Source of the DNA: Acidovorax sp. SUPP3334
Lineage (GTDB): Bacteria; Pseudomonadota; Gammaproteobacteria; Burkholderiales; Burkholderiaceae_C
Assembly: GCF_030159055.1 (NCBI RefSeq)
Contig: NZ_BQXQ01000035.1
Location: 1 to 49,192, forward strand
Direction of reading: 5' to 3'
Length of the DNA stretch: 49,192 nt
Shown here: in pieces, positions 18,505 to 27,621 of the stretch
How the letters are laid out: each line of letters opens with the position of its first letter
Numbering within the stretch: position 1 is the stretch's first letter
The notes under the pieces: generated by a model
Told to the model about the DNA's origin: nothing
The model's input: the letters and a program-made list of their open reading frames with translations, nothing else
Database searches by the model: none
Translations under genes and position numbers: made by a program

Positions 18505-19488
18505 ATGGAAACCATTGGAACCTGGTGGATGTGGGTGGGCTTCGCCGTCTTCGTGGTCGTCGCGATCGGCGTGGACCTGTTGGTCATGGAGCGCCAGGGT
18601 GCTCACAAGGTGACCACCAAAGAGGCCGTGGGCTGGAGCGTGCTCTGGTTCTCGCTGGCTTTCGTGTTCGTCGGCATTCTGTGGTGGTACCTGAACGGCT
18701 CCCAGGGCCGGGAGGTCGCCAACACGGTGTCGATGCAGTTCATCACCGGCTATCTGGTCGAGAAAAGCCTGTCGGTGGACAACATCTTCGTGTTCCTGAT
18801 GCTGTTCAGCTACTTCGCGGTGCCAGCCGAATACCAAAAGCGCGCGCTGATCGTCGGCATCATCGGCGCGATCGTGCTGCGCACGGTGCTGATCCTGGCG
18901 GGCGCCTGGCTGCTGTCCACGTTCCACTGGCTGCTTTATGTGTTCGGTGCATTCCTCGTCATCACCGGCGTGAAGATGTGGCTGGCGGCCGGCAAGGAGC
19001 CCGACATCGCCACCAACCCGGTGCTGAAGTTCCTGCGGGGCCGCATGCGCATCGCGGACAAGTTCGACGGCGAGAAGCTCACGACGATGATCGGCGGCGT
19101 CAAGCACTACACGCCCCTCTTCGTGGTGCTGGTGCTGATCGGCACGACCGACATCATCTTCGCGGTGGACAGCATTCCGGCGATCTTCGCCATCACGAGC
19201 GATCCGTTCATCGTGCTCACCGCCAACATCTTCGCCATTCTGGGACTGCGGGCGCTGTACTTCCTGCTGGCCGATCTGGCGAGCCGCTTCCACCTGCTGG
19301 CGTACGGTCTGGCCCTGGTGCTGGTGTTCATCGGCGCGAAGATGCTGCTCATCGACGTGTACAAGATCCCGATCGGCTATGCGCTGCTGGCGACCGCAGG
19401 CCTCATCGCCGGCTCCGTGATCGCTTCGCTGTGGACTTCGCGCGGCAAGCCCCGCGAAACCCCCGCCTTGCCCCACGACCCCCGCTGA
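18505..19488 (+). CDS. TerC-family integral membrane protein
   Basis: A 327-residue membrane protein with eight or nine helices. The TerC signatures are clear: a first helix WVGFAVFVVVAIGVDLLVM with its Asp, then EKSLSVDNIFVFLMLF near residue 90 (the conserved SVDNIFV), and the second acidic repeat TDIIFAVDSIPAIFAIT near 215, followed by NIFAILGLRALYFLL. The family includes Alx and exports or buffers metals such as manganese. The ribosome site cggaggctgagcc precedes the ATG at 18505. No manganese riboswitch could be recognised upstream. A small membrane gene follows 21 bases downstream. Confidence 0.92.
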   Translation: METIGTWWMWVGFAVFVVVAIGVDLLVMERQGAHKVTTKEAVGWSVLWFSLAFVFVGILWWYLNGSQGREVANTVSMQFITGYLVEKSLSVDNIFVFLMLFSYFAVPAEYQKRALIVGIIGAIVLRTVLILAGAWLLSTFHWLLYVFGAFLVITGVKMWLAAGKEPDIATNPVLKFLRGRMRIADKFDGEKLTTMIGGVKHYTPLFVVLVLIGTTDIIFAVDSIPAIFAITSDPFIVLTANIFAILGLRALYFLLADLASRFHLLAYGLALVLVFIGAKMLLIDVYKIPIGYALLATAGLIAGSVIASLWTSRGKPRETPALPHDPR

Positions 19489-19509
19489 CCCTTCAAGGAG
19501 AGCCCCGCC

Positions 19510-19668
19510 ATGTCCATGGTCGAATCGATTTTGCTGTGCCTGCTGGTCACCCTGGTGATCACCACGTTCGTCAGCTGGCGCTCGGGCAACGAGCGCCGCG
19601 ACGTGAAACTGCTGGCAGGGCTCGCCGCCCTGTGCGGCGTGGGGGCTGCGACCGCACTGGCGGTGTGA
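19510..19668 (+). CDS. 52-residue membrane protein following terC
   Basis: A short gene starts at the ATG at 19510 behind a strong site (caaggagagccccgcc), 21 bases after the terC stop. The product has two hydrophobic helices, SILLCLLVTLVITTFVSW and LLAGLAALCGVGAATALAV, joined by a charged turn RSGNERRDVK. Co-transcription with terC is likely since a strong terminator closes the pair at 19691. It may be a small partner of TerC; that is inference from position alone. Confidence 0.65.
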   Translation: MSMVESILLCLLVTLVITTFVSWRSGNERRDVKLLAGLAALCGVGAATALAV

Positions 19669-19690
19669 CGCGGTCATTCCCGCGATCAGA

Positions 19691-19716
19691 GGCGGCCTTC
19701 GGGCCGCCTTTTCTTT
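19691..19716 (+). terminator. Rho-independent terminator after terC operon
   Basis: A perfect 7-bp stem (ggcggcc/ggccgcc) with a ttcg tetraloop at 19691-19708, followed by ttttcttt. It lies 22 bases after the small membrane gene and faces the convergent redoxin gene. Confidence 0.9.
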
Positions 19717-19738
19717 GCCCTGCAGGGTTCGGGCGCGA

Positions 19739-20347
19739 TCAGGCGGGCGATTTGTATTTGATCGAGCAGCCGTAGGGCTGCGTGGTCGCGGTGGTGATCG
19801 GCTTGCCTGCCAAGGCGTCGGCCAGGCCGGCCTTCACGTAGTTGGTGGCCTTTGCGATGTCGGCCGGGCGTGCCGAGGGAATGCTGTCGATGCCGCCGGC
19901 ATACACCAGCGTTCCCTTCGGGTCCACGATGTACAGGTGCGGCGTGGTGCGCGCGCCATAGGCGTGGCCAGTGGTGCCTTCTTCGTCCAGCAGCACGGCG
20001 GTGGGCACGGCCTTGCGTTCGGTGAACCACGCAGCCAATTGGGCCGGCGCCAGGTAATCGGCGCTGGCCTTCTCCGTGGAGTTGACCGCCAGCCAGACCA
20101 CCCCCTGGTCCACCGCGCCTTTTTGCGTGGCTGGCATGTTGCCGCTGTCGTAGTGCTTGCGCACGAAGGGGCAGCCGGGGTTGGTCCATTCCAGCACCAC
20201 GTGCTTGCCTTTGAAATCCGACAGCCGCACGGTCTTGCCGGTGGCGTCTTTGAGGCTGAAGTCCGGTGCGGGCTGGCCCACGGTGGCGGCGGCCTGGGCA
20301 GCGCCCGCGGCAAGGAACAGGCAGGCGAAGAGGGTTCGTCGAAGCAT
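19739..20347 (-). CDS. periplasmic redoxin (AhpC/TSA-thioredoxin fold)
   Basis: A 202-residue exported protein. Residues 1-19 are a signal peptide ([14 protein letters not shown]). The mature domain opens [20 protein letters not shown] and contains [13 protein letters not shown], where a single Cys replaces the CxxC of ordinary thioredoxins, then the [17 protein letters not shown] segment with the cis-Pro. A second Cys lies near the C-terminus (YGCSIKYK). The family reduces peroxides or acts as a thiol-disulfide partner. The dsbD-like gene lies 115 bases upstream on the same strand and would supply electrons across the membrane; joint operation is inference. Confidence 0.85.
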   Translation of the reverse strand: MLRRTLFACLFLAAGAAQAAATVGQPAPDFSLKDATGKTVRLSDFKGKHVVLEWTNPGCPFVRKHYDSGNMPATQKGAVDQGVVWLAVNSTEKASADYLAPAQLAAWFTERKAVPTAVLLDEEGTTGHAYGARTTPHLYIVDPKGTLVYAGGIDSIPSARPADIAKATNYVKAGLADALAGKPITTATTQPYGCSIKYKSPA

Positions 20348-20462
20348 GGCGTTTCTCCTGTCGAGGCAGTGGGCGGGCAGGGCGATGGCCGGCACAGTGT
20401 CGCGCAGCCTTGTGCGCCGATGCGGCCAAAACCCCGGCGCAGGCAGGGCGATGCCGCCGGTT

Positions 20463-22703
20463 TCAGAGCCCGGCGATGGCCGCGCGCACTTCCTGCACGC
20501 CCAGGATTTCCGACAGCACCACCGGCGCGCGGCCCGGCGCCTGCAGCACATAGACCGGAACGCCGCTGCGCCCCAGTTGCGCCAGCGCTGCCGTGATGGC
20601 CGGATCGCGGCGCGTCCAGTCGGCGCGCAGCAGGGCCACGTTCTTGGCGGCGAAGTCTTTCAGCACGTCCTCGTGGGCCAGGGTGGTCTTCTTGTTGTAC
20701 TGGCAGGTCACGCACCAGGCGGCGGTGTAGTCCACGAACACCGGCTGGCCCTGGGCCACCAATTGCTCGGGCAGGCCGGCCTGCCACGGGCGCCAGCCGC
20801 CCGCCGTGGCCGCCGCCGACGCGGTGGTGGCAGGGCCGGGCGCGATTTCAATGACTTTCGGGCCCCACGCCGCCGTCATATATGCCAATGCTGCTATCGA
20901 AAAAGGAGCGATCGCCCAGCGCGTGCGCCCTGCCAGCGTGAGCGCCCAGATGGCCATGCTGAGCATGACCAGGAGCGCCAGCAGCGCCGCTGCGCCGTCG
21001 ATTCCGCTTTGCTGGCCCAGCACCCACACCAGCCACACCACGGTGGCGAACATGGGAAAGGCCATGAACCGGCGCAGCGTGTCCATCCACGCGCCGGGCC
21101 GGGGCAGGGCGCGGGCCACGGCCGGCACCCAGCTGGCGGCCAGGTACGGCAGCGCCAGCCCCAGGCCCAGCGCGGCGAAGACGGCCAGCGCCTGCGCGGC
21201 CGGCAGGGTGGCGGTGAGTCCAAGCGATGCGCCCATGAACGGCGCGGTGCAGGGCGATGCCACCGCCACGGCCAGCACGCCGGTCAAGAAGGCATCCAAC
21301 GCCGGATGCCGCGCCTGCAGGGTGGCCACCGAGCTGGGCAGAAAGCGCCCGAACTCGAACACGCCCGCCAGATTCAGCCCGACCACCGTGAACAGCGCGG
21401 CGAGCAGCGCCACCACACCGGGCGACTGCAGCTGAAAGCCCCAGCCCACGGCCTCGCCCGCCGCGCGCAGCGCCAGCATCAGCGCCCCCAGCGCCATGAA
21501 AGACAGCACCACGCCCGCCGTGTAGGCCAGCCCGCCGATGCGGTGGGCGCGGCGGTTCTGCGCATGCTGGGCGAAACCGACCACCTTGATCGCCAGCACC
21601 GGGAACACGCATGGCATGAGATTGAGGATGAGGCCCCCCAGCAACGCGCCGGCCAGCGCGGCCATCAGCGTTGCCAGCGGTGCCGCCGTGACCTGTGGCG
21701 CGGCCGGTGGTGCGCCGCCGCCCTGGGCCGCATTCGCGCGCAAGGCGGCTTCGAGTGCGGGCGAGACGCCGGCCATCGGCGCCGCCTGGGGCCAGCCGCC
21801 CTCCACGGGCAGTTCGGCGCGCCAGCCCCGCCCGGCATGCGCCAGCACCACGGGCATGGGCACCGGGCCGGCGCTGCGCTGCGCCGACAGCGGCACGCGC
21901 GCCGTCCACACATCGCCCTGCCAGGCCTGCGTCCAGTCGGCGGCGGTTTCGATCACGCCCGCGGTTTCGGGAAAGAACTCGAGCGCCTGGCCACGCAGCG
22001 CGGGCGGCAGGCCCGCCACGGTGAGCGCGATGGCGTTGCCATCCACGCGCGCGCTGCTGGCCGCGCCGCCGCCGGCAGGGGCTGGCACAGGTTGGGGGTG
22101 GGCCTGCTGCGCGGCTTCGAACGCCCCGGCATTCAGCGCCGTGGTGCTGCGAATCGGCAGCTGCAGGATGAACTCGCCCTCTTCAGGAATGCATTCCTTG
22201 CGGCACACCAGCCACGAGGCGCGCAAGTGGAAGGTGGCGGTGCGGGCGAGCGGCCCGGGGGTGAATGCGCTGGAGACGGTCATGGGCACCGGCAGCAGCA
22301 CCGTGCCCTCGTAGCCGTAGTTGGCCAGGTTGCCGATGGGGATCTTGCGTGGCACGGGCCACGCGATGGCTCCGGCCTCGATGCCGGCGGGCACCTGCCA
22401 TTCCATTTCGGTCGGCAGGCCTGAATCGCCCGAATTCATCCAGTACGTGTGCCATTCGGGCTGGTGCGTGATCGACAGCCCCAGCCAGAGCGGCTTGCCC
22501 GGTGCCACGCCGTCGGGGGCGTGCGCCACCAGTTCGGCCTGGACGTGGGGCGTGGTGACGGTGCTGCTGCTGCCGCTGGCGCCTGCGGCCGTGGTGGCAG
22601 AGGACGTCTTGGGGTTGAATTGGGCTCCAGCGCTGATGTGGAAAGCGCTGGAAGCTATCAAAAAAAGAGCGGGCAGCAAGCGCTGGAGCAGGCGGTGTGA
22701 CAT
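20463..22703 (-). CDS. DsbD/ScsB-like thiol:disulfide interchange protein
   Basis: Carries electrons from cytoplasmic thioredoxin to periplasmic proteins. The 746-residue protein has a signal peptide, an N-terminal periplasmic domain ([31 protein letters not shown]), eight membrane helices with the conserved [14 protein letters not shown] and [10 protein letters not shown] cysteines, and a C-terminal thioredoxin domain with AAWCVTC (Cys664/Cys667). The N-terminal domain resembles ScsB more than classic DsbD. The start at 22703 gives [14 protein letters not shown]. The signal-peptide core is encoded by a dispersed repeat, and a second copy sits in the loop after the last helix. The downstream redoxin is a likely substrate. 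Confidence 0.9.
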   Translation of the reverse strand: MSHRLLQRLLPALFLIASSAFHISAGAQFNPKTSSATTAAGASGSSSTVTTPHVQAELVAHAPDGVAPGKPLWLGLSITHQPEWHTYWMNSGDSGLPTEMEWQVPAGIEAGAIAWPVPRKIPIGNLANYGYEGTVLLPVPMTVSSAFTPGPLARTATFHLRASWLVCRKECIPEEGEFILQLPIRSTTALNAGAFEAAQQAHPQPVPAPAGGGAASSARVDGNAIALTVAGLPPALRGQALEFFPETAGVIETAADWTQAWQGDVWTARVPLSAQRSAGPVPMPVVLAHAGRGWRAELPVEGGWPQAAPMAGVSPALEAALRANAAQGGGAPPAAPQVTAAPLATLMAALAGALLGGLILNLMPCVFPVLAIKVVGFAQHAQNRRAHRIGGLAYTAGVVLSFMALGALMLALRAAGEAVGWGFQLQSPGVVALLAALFTVVGLNLAGVFEFGRFLPSSVATLQARHPALDAFLTGVLAVAVASPCTAPFMGASLGLTATLPAAQALAVFAALGLGLALPYLAASWVPAVARALPRPGAWMDTLRRFMAFPMFATVVWLVWVLGQQSGIDGAAALLALLVMLSMAIWALTLAGRTRWAIAPFSIAALAYMTAAWGPKVIEIAPGPATTASAAATAGGWRPWQAGLPEQLVAQGQPVFVDYTAAWCVTCQYNKKTTLAHEDVLKDFAAKNVALLRADWTRRDPAITAALAQLGRSGVPVYVLQAPGRAPVVLSEILGVQEVRAAIAGL
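20885..20912. repeat. dispersed element, copy 3 (inside dsbD)
   Basis: The stretch ctgctatcgaaaaaggagcg resembles copy 4, with the shared gctatc(a/g)aaaaa core. It lies inside the dsbD coding region and encodes [11 protein letters not shown] at the end of the membrane part, near residues 598-607. Confidence 0.5.
22643..22688. repeat. dispersed element, copy 4 (encodes the DsbD signal peptide core)
   Basis: aagcgctgga occurs at both ends of a 46-base segment with gctatcaaaaaaagagcg between. Read on the minus strand it encodes residues 6-20 of DsbD, the hydrophobic core of the signal peptide. The palindrome agcgct and the gctatcaaaaaa core match elements I recall as frequent in Comamonadaceae genomes. 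Confidence 0.6.
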
Positions 22704-22750
22704 GTCGCAGGTGGGAGCCCCAGCCTCGTGGTTTGGTTCCTGGGCCGGGC

Positions 22751-23542
22751 TCAGGCCGCGAAGCCGAGCACCACGCGGCGCGACATGGCGCCTTTTTTCT
22801 CGATCTTGGTCAAGACCACGGCGCCGATCTCGCCCGTGTTCGCCACATGCGTTCCGCCGCAAGGCTGCAGATCGATCTGCAGCGTGCCGGCGTCACCGGC
22901 CGCATCCACGGCGCCGCCCACGCGCACGGTCCGCACCTGGCCCGTGCCGCGCGGGGGCTGCACGCTCATGCTCTTGACCAGGGCGGGGTTGGCGTCCAGC
23001 TGCGCGTCGTTCACCGTGCCCAGGGTCACGGCGTGGCCTTCGGCCACCAGGCGTGCGATGCCGGCGGTGAGCGCGTCCTTGTCCAGCGCGCCATCCATGT
23101 GAAAGTCCAGCCGTGCGTAGTCGGGCGTGATCGAGCAGCCGTTCACCGGCTGCGCCACCAGGTGGCACAGCAGATGGGTGGTGGTGTGAAAGCGCATCAG
23201 CCGGTGGCGGCGCTCCCAGTCGATCCGCGCGGTGACGGGCTCGCCCACGGCAATCGGCGCCGCTTCGCCAGGGGCCGGCACATGCACGATGGCGGCCGTG
23301 GGCTGGCCTTCGGCGTTCTTGCCCTTGCGTGTGTCGGCAATGGCCACCGTGCTGCCGTCCGCCCGCCCCAGCACGCCGCTGTCGCCGGCCTGGCCGCCCC
23401 CCAGGGGGTAGAACACCGAACGGTCCAGCACGATGCCGCCGTCCGGCTGCCCCGCCACGACGGTGGCCTGGCATTCGCGCAGGTACGCGTCTTCGCGGAA
23501 CAGGTCTTGTGTGGACGGGGCGGAAAGGGCATCGGGCGTCAT
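22751..23542 (-). CDS. alanyl-tRNA editing protein (AlaX family)
   Basis: A free-standing homologue of the editing domain of alanyl-tRNA synthetase, which hydrolyses mischarged Ser- or Gly-tRNA-Ala. The zinc-site motifs are present and in order: HTTTHLLCH (HxxxH) near residue 110 and QPCGGTHVANT (CxxxH) near residue 230. The N-terminal LDRSVFYPLGGGQAGDSG is also family-typical. At 263 residues it is a medium AlaX form without the synthetase core. The start at 23542 (MTPDA) fits; upstream in-frame codons are low-complexity. It is tail-to-head with dsbD, 47 bases away. Confidence 0.92.
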   Translation of the reverse strand: MTPDALSAPSTQDLFREDAYLRECQATVVAGQPDGGIVLDRSVFYPLGGGQAGDSGVLGRADGSTVAIADTRKGKNAEGQPTAAIVHVPAPGEAAPIAVGEPVTARIDWERRHRLMRFHTTTHLLCHLVAQPVNGCSITPDYARLDFHMDGALDKDALTAGIARLVAEGHAVTLGTVNDAQLDANPALVKSMSVQPPRGTGQVRTVRVGGAVDAAGDAGTLQIDLQPCGGTHVANTGEIGAVVLTKIEKKGAMSRRVVLGFAA

Positions 23543-23719
23543 GCCGCCGATGGTAACGGCGTGCCCGGGAAGGAGCGGAGCCGCCCGGTTTCTTCCGACG
23601 CGGGCGCTGGGGCTCTGCAACTGCGGGGTGCCGACGGCGCCCTTCAGACCGGCTGGCTCGCAGGCCGCACAGGCACAGTCACGGGATCGGGCACGGGAGC
23701 GGCCTGCGCCGGCGTGCAC

Positions 23720-24157
23720 ACGGGCGCGGGCGGCAGCCCGCCCACCTCGGCCGGCGTGGCGACCGATCACGACTGCCTCACCCTGCACATCGCCGGCCGG
23801 CGCGAGGTGCGCTGGCATTTCGAGCGCGCGGCCGACGGCGAGGCGGTATCGGTGGCCGTGGAGGGCGAGCGCAGCGTGGACGACGGCTCCATCGCGCACG
23901 AATGGGCGCTGGCGGGCGGCGGCATCGTCTACAAATCGGCCATCGACGTGCGGGCCGACCTGCGCACGGGCGCCCTGGTCGCGCTACTGCCCGATTGGCT
24001 GGGCCAGCGCTACGCCCTGCATGCGGTGTTGCCCAGCAACCGCTTCGTGCCAGCGCGGGTGCGGGCGCTGGTCCACCACCTGGCGCAATGCTGCGCAGCC
24101 CTGGCGGCCGAAGAGTCGGCGCAGCACGGCGGCGCGGCATGCGTCGCCCTGCCTTGA
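23720..24157 (+). pseudogene. LysR-family regulator, C-terminal fragment
   Basis: The frame carries the second half of a LysR effector domain: DHDCLTLHIAGR, then WHFERAADGEAVSVAVEG, DDGSIAHEWALAGGGIVYKS, LLPDWLGQRYALHAVLPSNRFVPARVRALVHHLAQ. That order is the standard end of LysR proteins. The DNA-binding domain and first half are missing; the upstream codons in this frame (GSGTGAACAGVHTG) are poor in family residues. No start with a ribosome site is seen. I call it a degraded remnant; expression is unlikely. Confidence 0.7.
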
Positions 24158-24180
24158 TGCCGCAAGCGACGCGTCGCGTC

Positions 24181-24212
24181 CAAAAATAAAAAGCCCCACG
24201 GATGGGGCTTTG
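24181..24212 (-). terminator. terminator of the chemotaxis-receptor gene
   Basis: Stem agcccca/tggggct with a cgga loop at 24192-24209. Read on the minus strand it is followed by TTTTTATTTTTGG, a good U-tract. It lies about 30 bases past the receptor stop and may also stop transcripts of the LysR fragment from the other side. Confidence 0.85.
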
Positions 24213-24239
24213 CACAGGTCGTTCGAGCGCCGCCGCGGT

Positions 24240-25997
24240 TCAGAACTTCTCCCACCCGTCGTCGGCCGTGGTCGCCGTCGCGGGCTGTTTCTTCAGCCGG
24301 GCAGCGGGCAACGACGCCTGGGGTTTGCGCGCGGGAGCCGCCACGGTCCGGGGGGCGGTGGTCGAGGCGCGCGGCAGGGCCGGCGCCGGTGCTGTCCGGC
24401 TCTTCGCCTGCACCTGGCGGATGACGGCCCCGGAGGCCGATTCGTCCAGGCGGAACACACTGACGATTTCCACCAGGCGCGAGGCTTGGTGGTTCAGGCT
24501 GTCCGCCGCCGCGGCCGACTCTTCCACCAGCGCGGCGTTCTGCTGCGTCACCTGATCGAGCTGGTTCACCGCGTCGCTCACTTGCGAAATGCCCTGCTCC
24601 TGTTCGTGCGTGGCGGCGCCGATCTCTCCGATCAGGTCGGCCACGCGGCGGGCCTGCTCGACGATCTCGTTCATGGTGGCCCCGGCTTCGCCGACCAGTG
24701 CCGACCCTTGCTCCACCGTCTGCACGCTCTGGCTGATCAGCGCCTTGATTTCCTTGGCGGCCTCGGCGGACCGGCCCGCCAGGCTGCGCACTTCGCTGGC
24801 CACCACGGCAAAGCCCCGGCCCTGCTCGCCGGCCCGCGCCGCTTCCACCGCAGCGTTGAGCGCCAGGATGTTGGTCTGGAAGGCAATGGAGTCGATCACG
24901 CCAATGATGTCGCTGATCTTGCGCGAACTGGCCGTGATGTCTTCCATGGTGCGCACCACGTTGCTCACCACCTCACCGCCCTTGGACGCGGTGACGCTGG
25001 CCGAGGTCGCCAGTTGCGATGCGGTGCGCACCGTGTCGGCGTTTTGCTTGACCGTGGAATTCATCTCTTCCATCGACGCGGCCGTCTGCTGCAGGTTGGA
25101 CGCCTGCTCTTCGGTGCGCTGGCTCAGGTCGGCATTGCCCGTGGCGATCTGGCCCGCCCCGGTGGCGATCGATTCGCTGCTCTCGCGCACCTGGCCCACG
25201 ATGCCGCTCAGGCTGGTGCGCATGGCGTTCATCGCGGCCAGCACGCTGTGGGTGTCTCCATCGCGCAGTTGCACGCCGACCGCCAGGTTGCCGCCGGCCA
25301 CCTGCTGTGCGATCTCGGAGGCATAGGCCGGCTCGCCGCCCACCTGGGCCTTGATCTGGCGGGTGATGGCCCAGGCGACCAGGCCGCCCGCTGCGGCTGC
25401 GATGGCGGCCAGCGCCAGCATCAGGTTGCCGGCCGACGCGGCGCTTTGTTCGGATAACTCCGCGGTGCTTGCCGTAGCGGCCTTCTGGTAGGCGATCACA
25501 TCATCCAGCGCCTTGAAATAAGCCGCCTGCGTGGGCCGCACCGGCCCGAGGAGCTGCGCGCGCGCCTGCTCGTTCTGGTTCGCCATGCCCAGATCCACCG
25601 CCTTGTTCAAGGCATCCCTGTAGGCGGGGCGCGCCTCGCCGATCTTCGCAAAAAGGGCGCCGGCTTCAGGGGTGGACATGCGTGGGCCCAACTGTCCGAG
25701 CAGTTCCACATTGCGGGCCTGCGTCTGTTCGATGCGACGCTTTTCGTCTGCCATTTGCGCTATGTCTTCCAGCAGGGCGATATTGCGTGCCGCGCGGGCG
25801 GCGGTATTGATCCCGTCCTTCATTTCCTGCAACAGCAAGAGGGTGGCGACGCGGTCGTGCGACAGCAATTTGATATTGCCCCCCACCTGGTCGAGCTGAA
25901 TGCGGCCAAAGGCAGCGACCAGGAAGCCGATGGCAATGACCAGGGCGAAACCCGAGCCCAGCAACGTGCCCAGTTTCATGCGTTGAAAAACGTTCAT
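24240..25997 (-). CDS. methyl-accepting chemotaxis protein
   Basis: A 585-residue transmembrane receptor. Helix 1 covers about residues 13-30; a four-helix-bundle sensor ([26 protein letters not shown]) spans about 45-185; helix 2 is near 191-211, followed by a HAMP region with [12 protein letters not shown]. The cytoplasmic hairpin tip is canonical: [35 protein letters not shown]. The tail after about 520 is Ala/Pro/Lys-rich and ends DDGWEKF, close to the CheR/CheB-tethering pentapeptide NWETF, so it is probably a high-abundance receptor. The sensor ligand is unknown. No che genes are in the window. Confidence 0.95.
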   Translation of the reverse strand: MNVFQRMKLGTLLGSGFALVIAIGFLVAAFGRIQLDQVGGNIKLLSHDRVATLLLLQEMKDGINTAARAARNIALLEDIAQMADEKRRIEQTQARNVELLGQLGPRMSTPEAGALFAKIGEARPAYRDALNKAVDLGMANQNEQARAQLLGPVRPTQAAYFKALDDVIAYQKAATASTAELSEQSAASAGNLMLALAAIAAAAGGLVAWAITRQIKAQVGGEPAYASEIAQQVAGGNLAVGVQLRDGDTHSVLAAMNAMRTSLSGIVGQVRESSESIATGAGQIATGNADLSQRTEEQASNLQQTAASMEEMNSTVKQNADTVRTASQLATSASVTASKGGEVVSNVVRTMEDITASSRKISDIIGVIDSIAFQTNILALNAAVEAARAGEQGRGFAVVASEVRSLAGRSAEAAKEIKALISQSVQTVEQGSALVGEAGATMNEIVEQARRVADLIGEIGAATHEQEQGISQVSDAVNQLDQVTQQNAALVEESAAAADSLNHQASRLVEIVSVFRLDESASGAVIRQVQAKSRTAPAPALPRASTTAPRTVAAPARKPQASLPAARLKKQPATATTADDGWEKF

Positions 25998-26261
25998 AGC
26001 GGCGACCTTTGTGCGGTATTCAAGAGACCCAGTGGGCCGGTATGTCGCAAAAGTGTCAATATGTAATTTTTAACCGACCATTTAAGTTTCATATAGACGC
26101 GGCGCTTGCTACGGTGCGCCCTGCCAGGGAGCGTGCCGTGGTTCGTTGCAAGGCCAAGGCGCCACAATCCGCGCTGTGGGCTGCAGGCTTTTGCTTCACA
26201 CCCTGCCTTTGCGCCCAGCCTTGACGCCCTGCCTGTCCGTCCCAGCAGCCCTTCACCGCCG

Positions 26262-27590
26262 ATGACCACCACCCGCCCCAATCTTCTTTTCATCCTGGCC
26301 GACGACCTGGGCTACGCCGATCTGGGCTGCACGGGCGCACGCGATGCCTATAGCGTGCCGGTGGATGTGTCTCCACGGTTGGACGCACTGGCGGCTGCCG
26401 GACTGCGGTGCACGCGGGGCTATTCCAATTCGGCCGTGTGCTCGCCCACGCGGTTCGCGCTGGCCACGGGCCGCTGGCAGTACCGGCTGCGGGGCGCGGC
26501 CGAAGAGCCGCTGGCCAGCGTGCATGGCGACAAGGTGCTGGGCCTGCCGCCCGGCCATCCCACGCTGCCGTCGCTGCTGCGCGATGCGGGCTATGCCACC
26601 GCGCTGGTGGGCAAATGGCACCTGGGCTACCCGCCGCATTTCGGGCCGCGCATGTCGGGCTACGACACGTTCTATGGCTTTCACGCCGGCGGCTCGGATT
26701 ACTTCGCGCATTGCGATCCGCGCGGCCGGCCGGATTTCTGGGTGGATGAAACCGCCCAGGCCGAGGAGGGCTACCTGACCGACCTGCTGAGCCGCCGCGC
26801 GGCGGATTTCGTGCGTGAGCAATCGGTCGACCGCCCGTTCCTGCTGAGCCTGCACTACAGCGCTCCGCACTGGCCCTGGCTCACGCGGGACGACCGCGCC
26901 GAGTCCGAGCGCCTGGGGGGCTTCGGCAAGCACATCGACGGCGGCAGCCTCGAAACCTACCAGCGCATGATCCACCACATGGATGAAGGCATCGGCTGGG
27001 TGCTGGATGCGCTGGAGGAAAAAGGCCTGGCCGAGAACACGCTGATCGTCTTCACCAGCGACAACGGCGGCGAACGCTACTCCGACAACTGGCCCTTCGT
27101 CGGCCAGAAGATGGACCTGCTGGAGGGCGGCATCCGCGTGCCGCTCCTGGCCCGCTGGCCCGCGCGCATCGCACCCGCCAGCATGAGCGACACGCCCAGC
27201 CTCACCATGGACTGGACTTCCACCTTCCTTGCCGCCGCCGGCGTGGCCGCCCACCCCGACTATCCGCTGGACGGCATTGACCTGACGCCGCTCTTCGCCG
27301 ACCCCGGCTGGTGCCCGGCGCGCGATCTGTTCTGGCGCATGAAGCACCGCGAGCAGCGTGCGCTGGTGCGGGGACGCCACAAGTATCTGCAGGTGGATGG
27401 CGTGGAATACCTTTTCGATGTGGTGGCCGATCCCCGCGAGCGGGCCAACCTGCGCGAGCGGGAGCCGGCGCGCCTGGCCGAACTGCGTGCCGCATGGCAG
27501 GCCTGGGACGCGGCCTTGCCGCCCATTCCCGACGAGGCCAAGGTTTCGCTCGTGTTCACCCGCAACGAGCTGCCGCAAGCGACGTTCTGA
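26262..27590 (+). CDS. sulfatase (arylsulfatase-like)
   Basis: A formylglycine-dependent sulfate-ester hydrolase. The 442-residue protein begins RPNLLFILADDLGYADLG with the metal-binding Asp pair; the modification site is AVCSPTRFA, Cys60 in C-x-P-x-R, which must be converted to formylglycine. Further family blocks are VGKWHLGY, NTLIVFTSDNGGE and LLARWPARI. No signal peptide is seen, so it may be cytoplasmic, unusual for arylsulfatases but known in this subgroup. The ATG at 26262 (MTTTRPN) was chosen; the upstream in-frame stretch is not family-like. The creatininase-family gene follows after about 30 bases and may be co-transcribed. Confidence 0.93.
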   Translation: MTTTRPNLLFILADDLGYADLGCTGARDAYSVPVDVSPRLDALAAAGLRCTRGYSNSAVCSPTRFALATGRWQYRLRGAAEEPLASVHGDKVLGLPPGHPTLPSLLRDAGYATALVGKWHLGYPPHFGPRMSGYDTFYGFHAGGSDYFAHCDPRGRPDFWVDETAQAEEGYLTDLLSRRAADFVREQSVDRPFLLSLHYSAPHWPWLTRDDRAESERLGGFGKHIDGGSLETYQRMIHHMDEGIGWVLDALEEKGLAENTLIVFTSDNGGERYSDNWPFVGQKMDLLEGGIRVPLLARWPARIAPASMSDTPSLTMDWTSTFLAAAGVAAHPDYPLDGIDLTPLFADPGWCPARDLFWRMKHREQRALVRGRHKYLQVDGVEYLFDVVADPRERANLREREPARLAELRAAWQAWDAALPPIPDEAKVSLVFTRNELPQATF

Positions 27591-27621
27591 CCGGCCCGCC
27601 CTGCGCCTTTTTCCTTTCCGC

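Noticed and set aside
20157-22424. A 755-codon plus-strand frame opposite dsbD
   Set aside because: Arg/His/Gln-rich low-complexity shadow, whereas the minus strand encodes a full DsbD with all conserved cysteines.
26035-26110. A sigma-28 flagellar promoter for the chemotaxis receptor
   Set aside because: The region is AT-rich, but neither the TAAA nor the GCCGATAA element is present at proper spacing.
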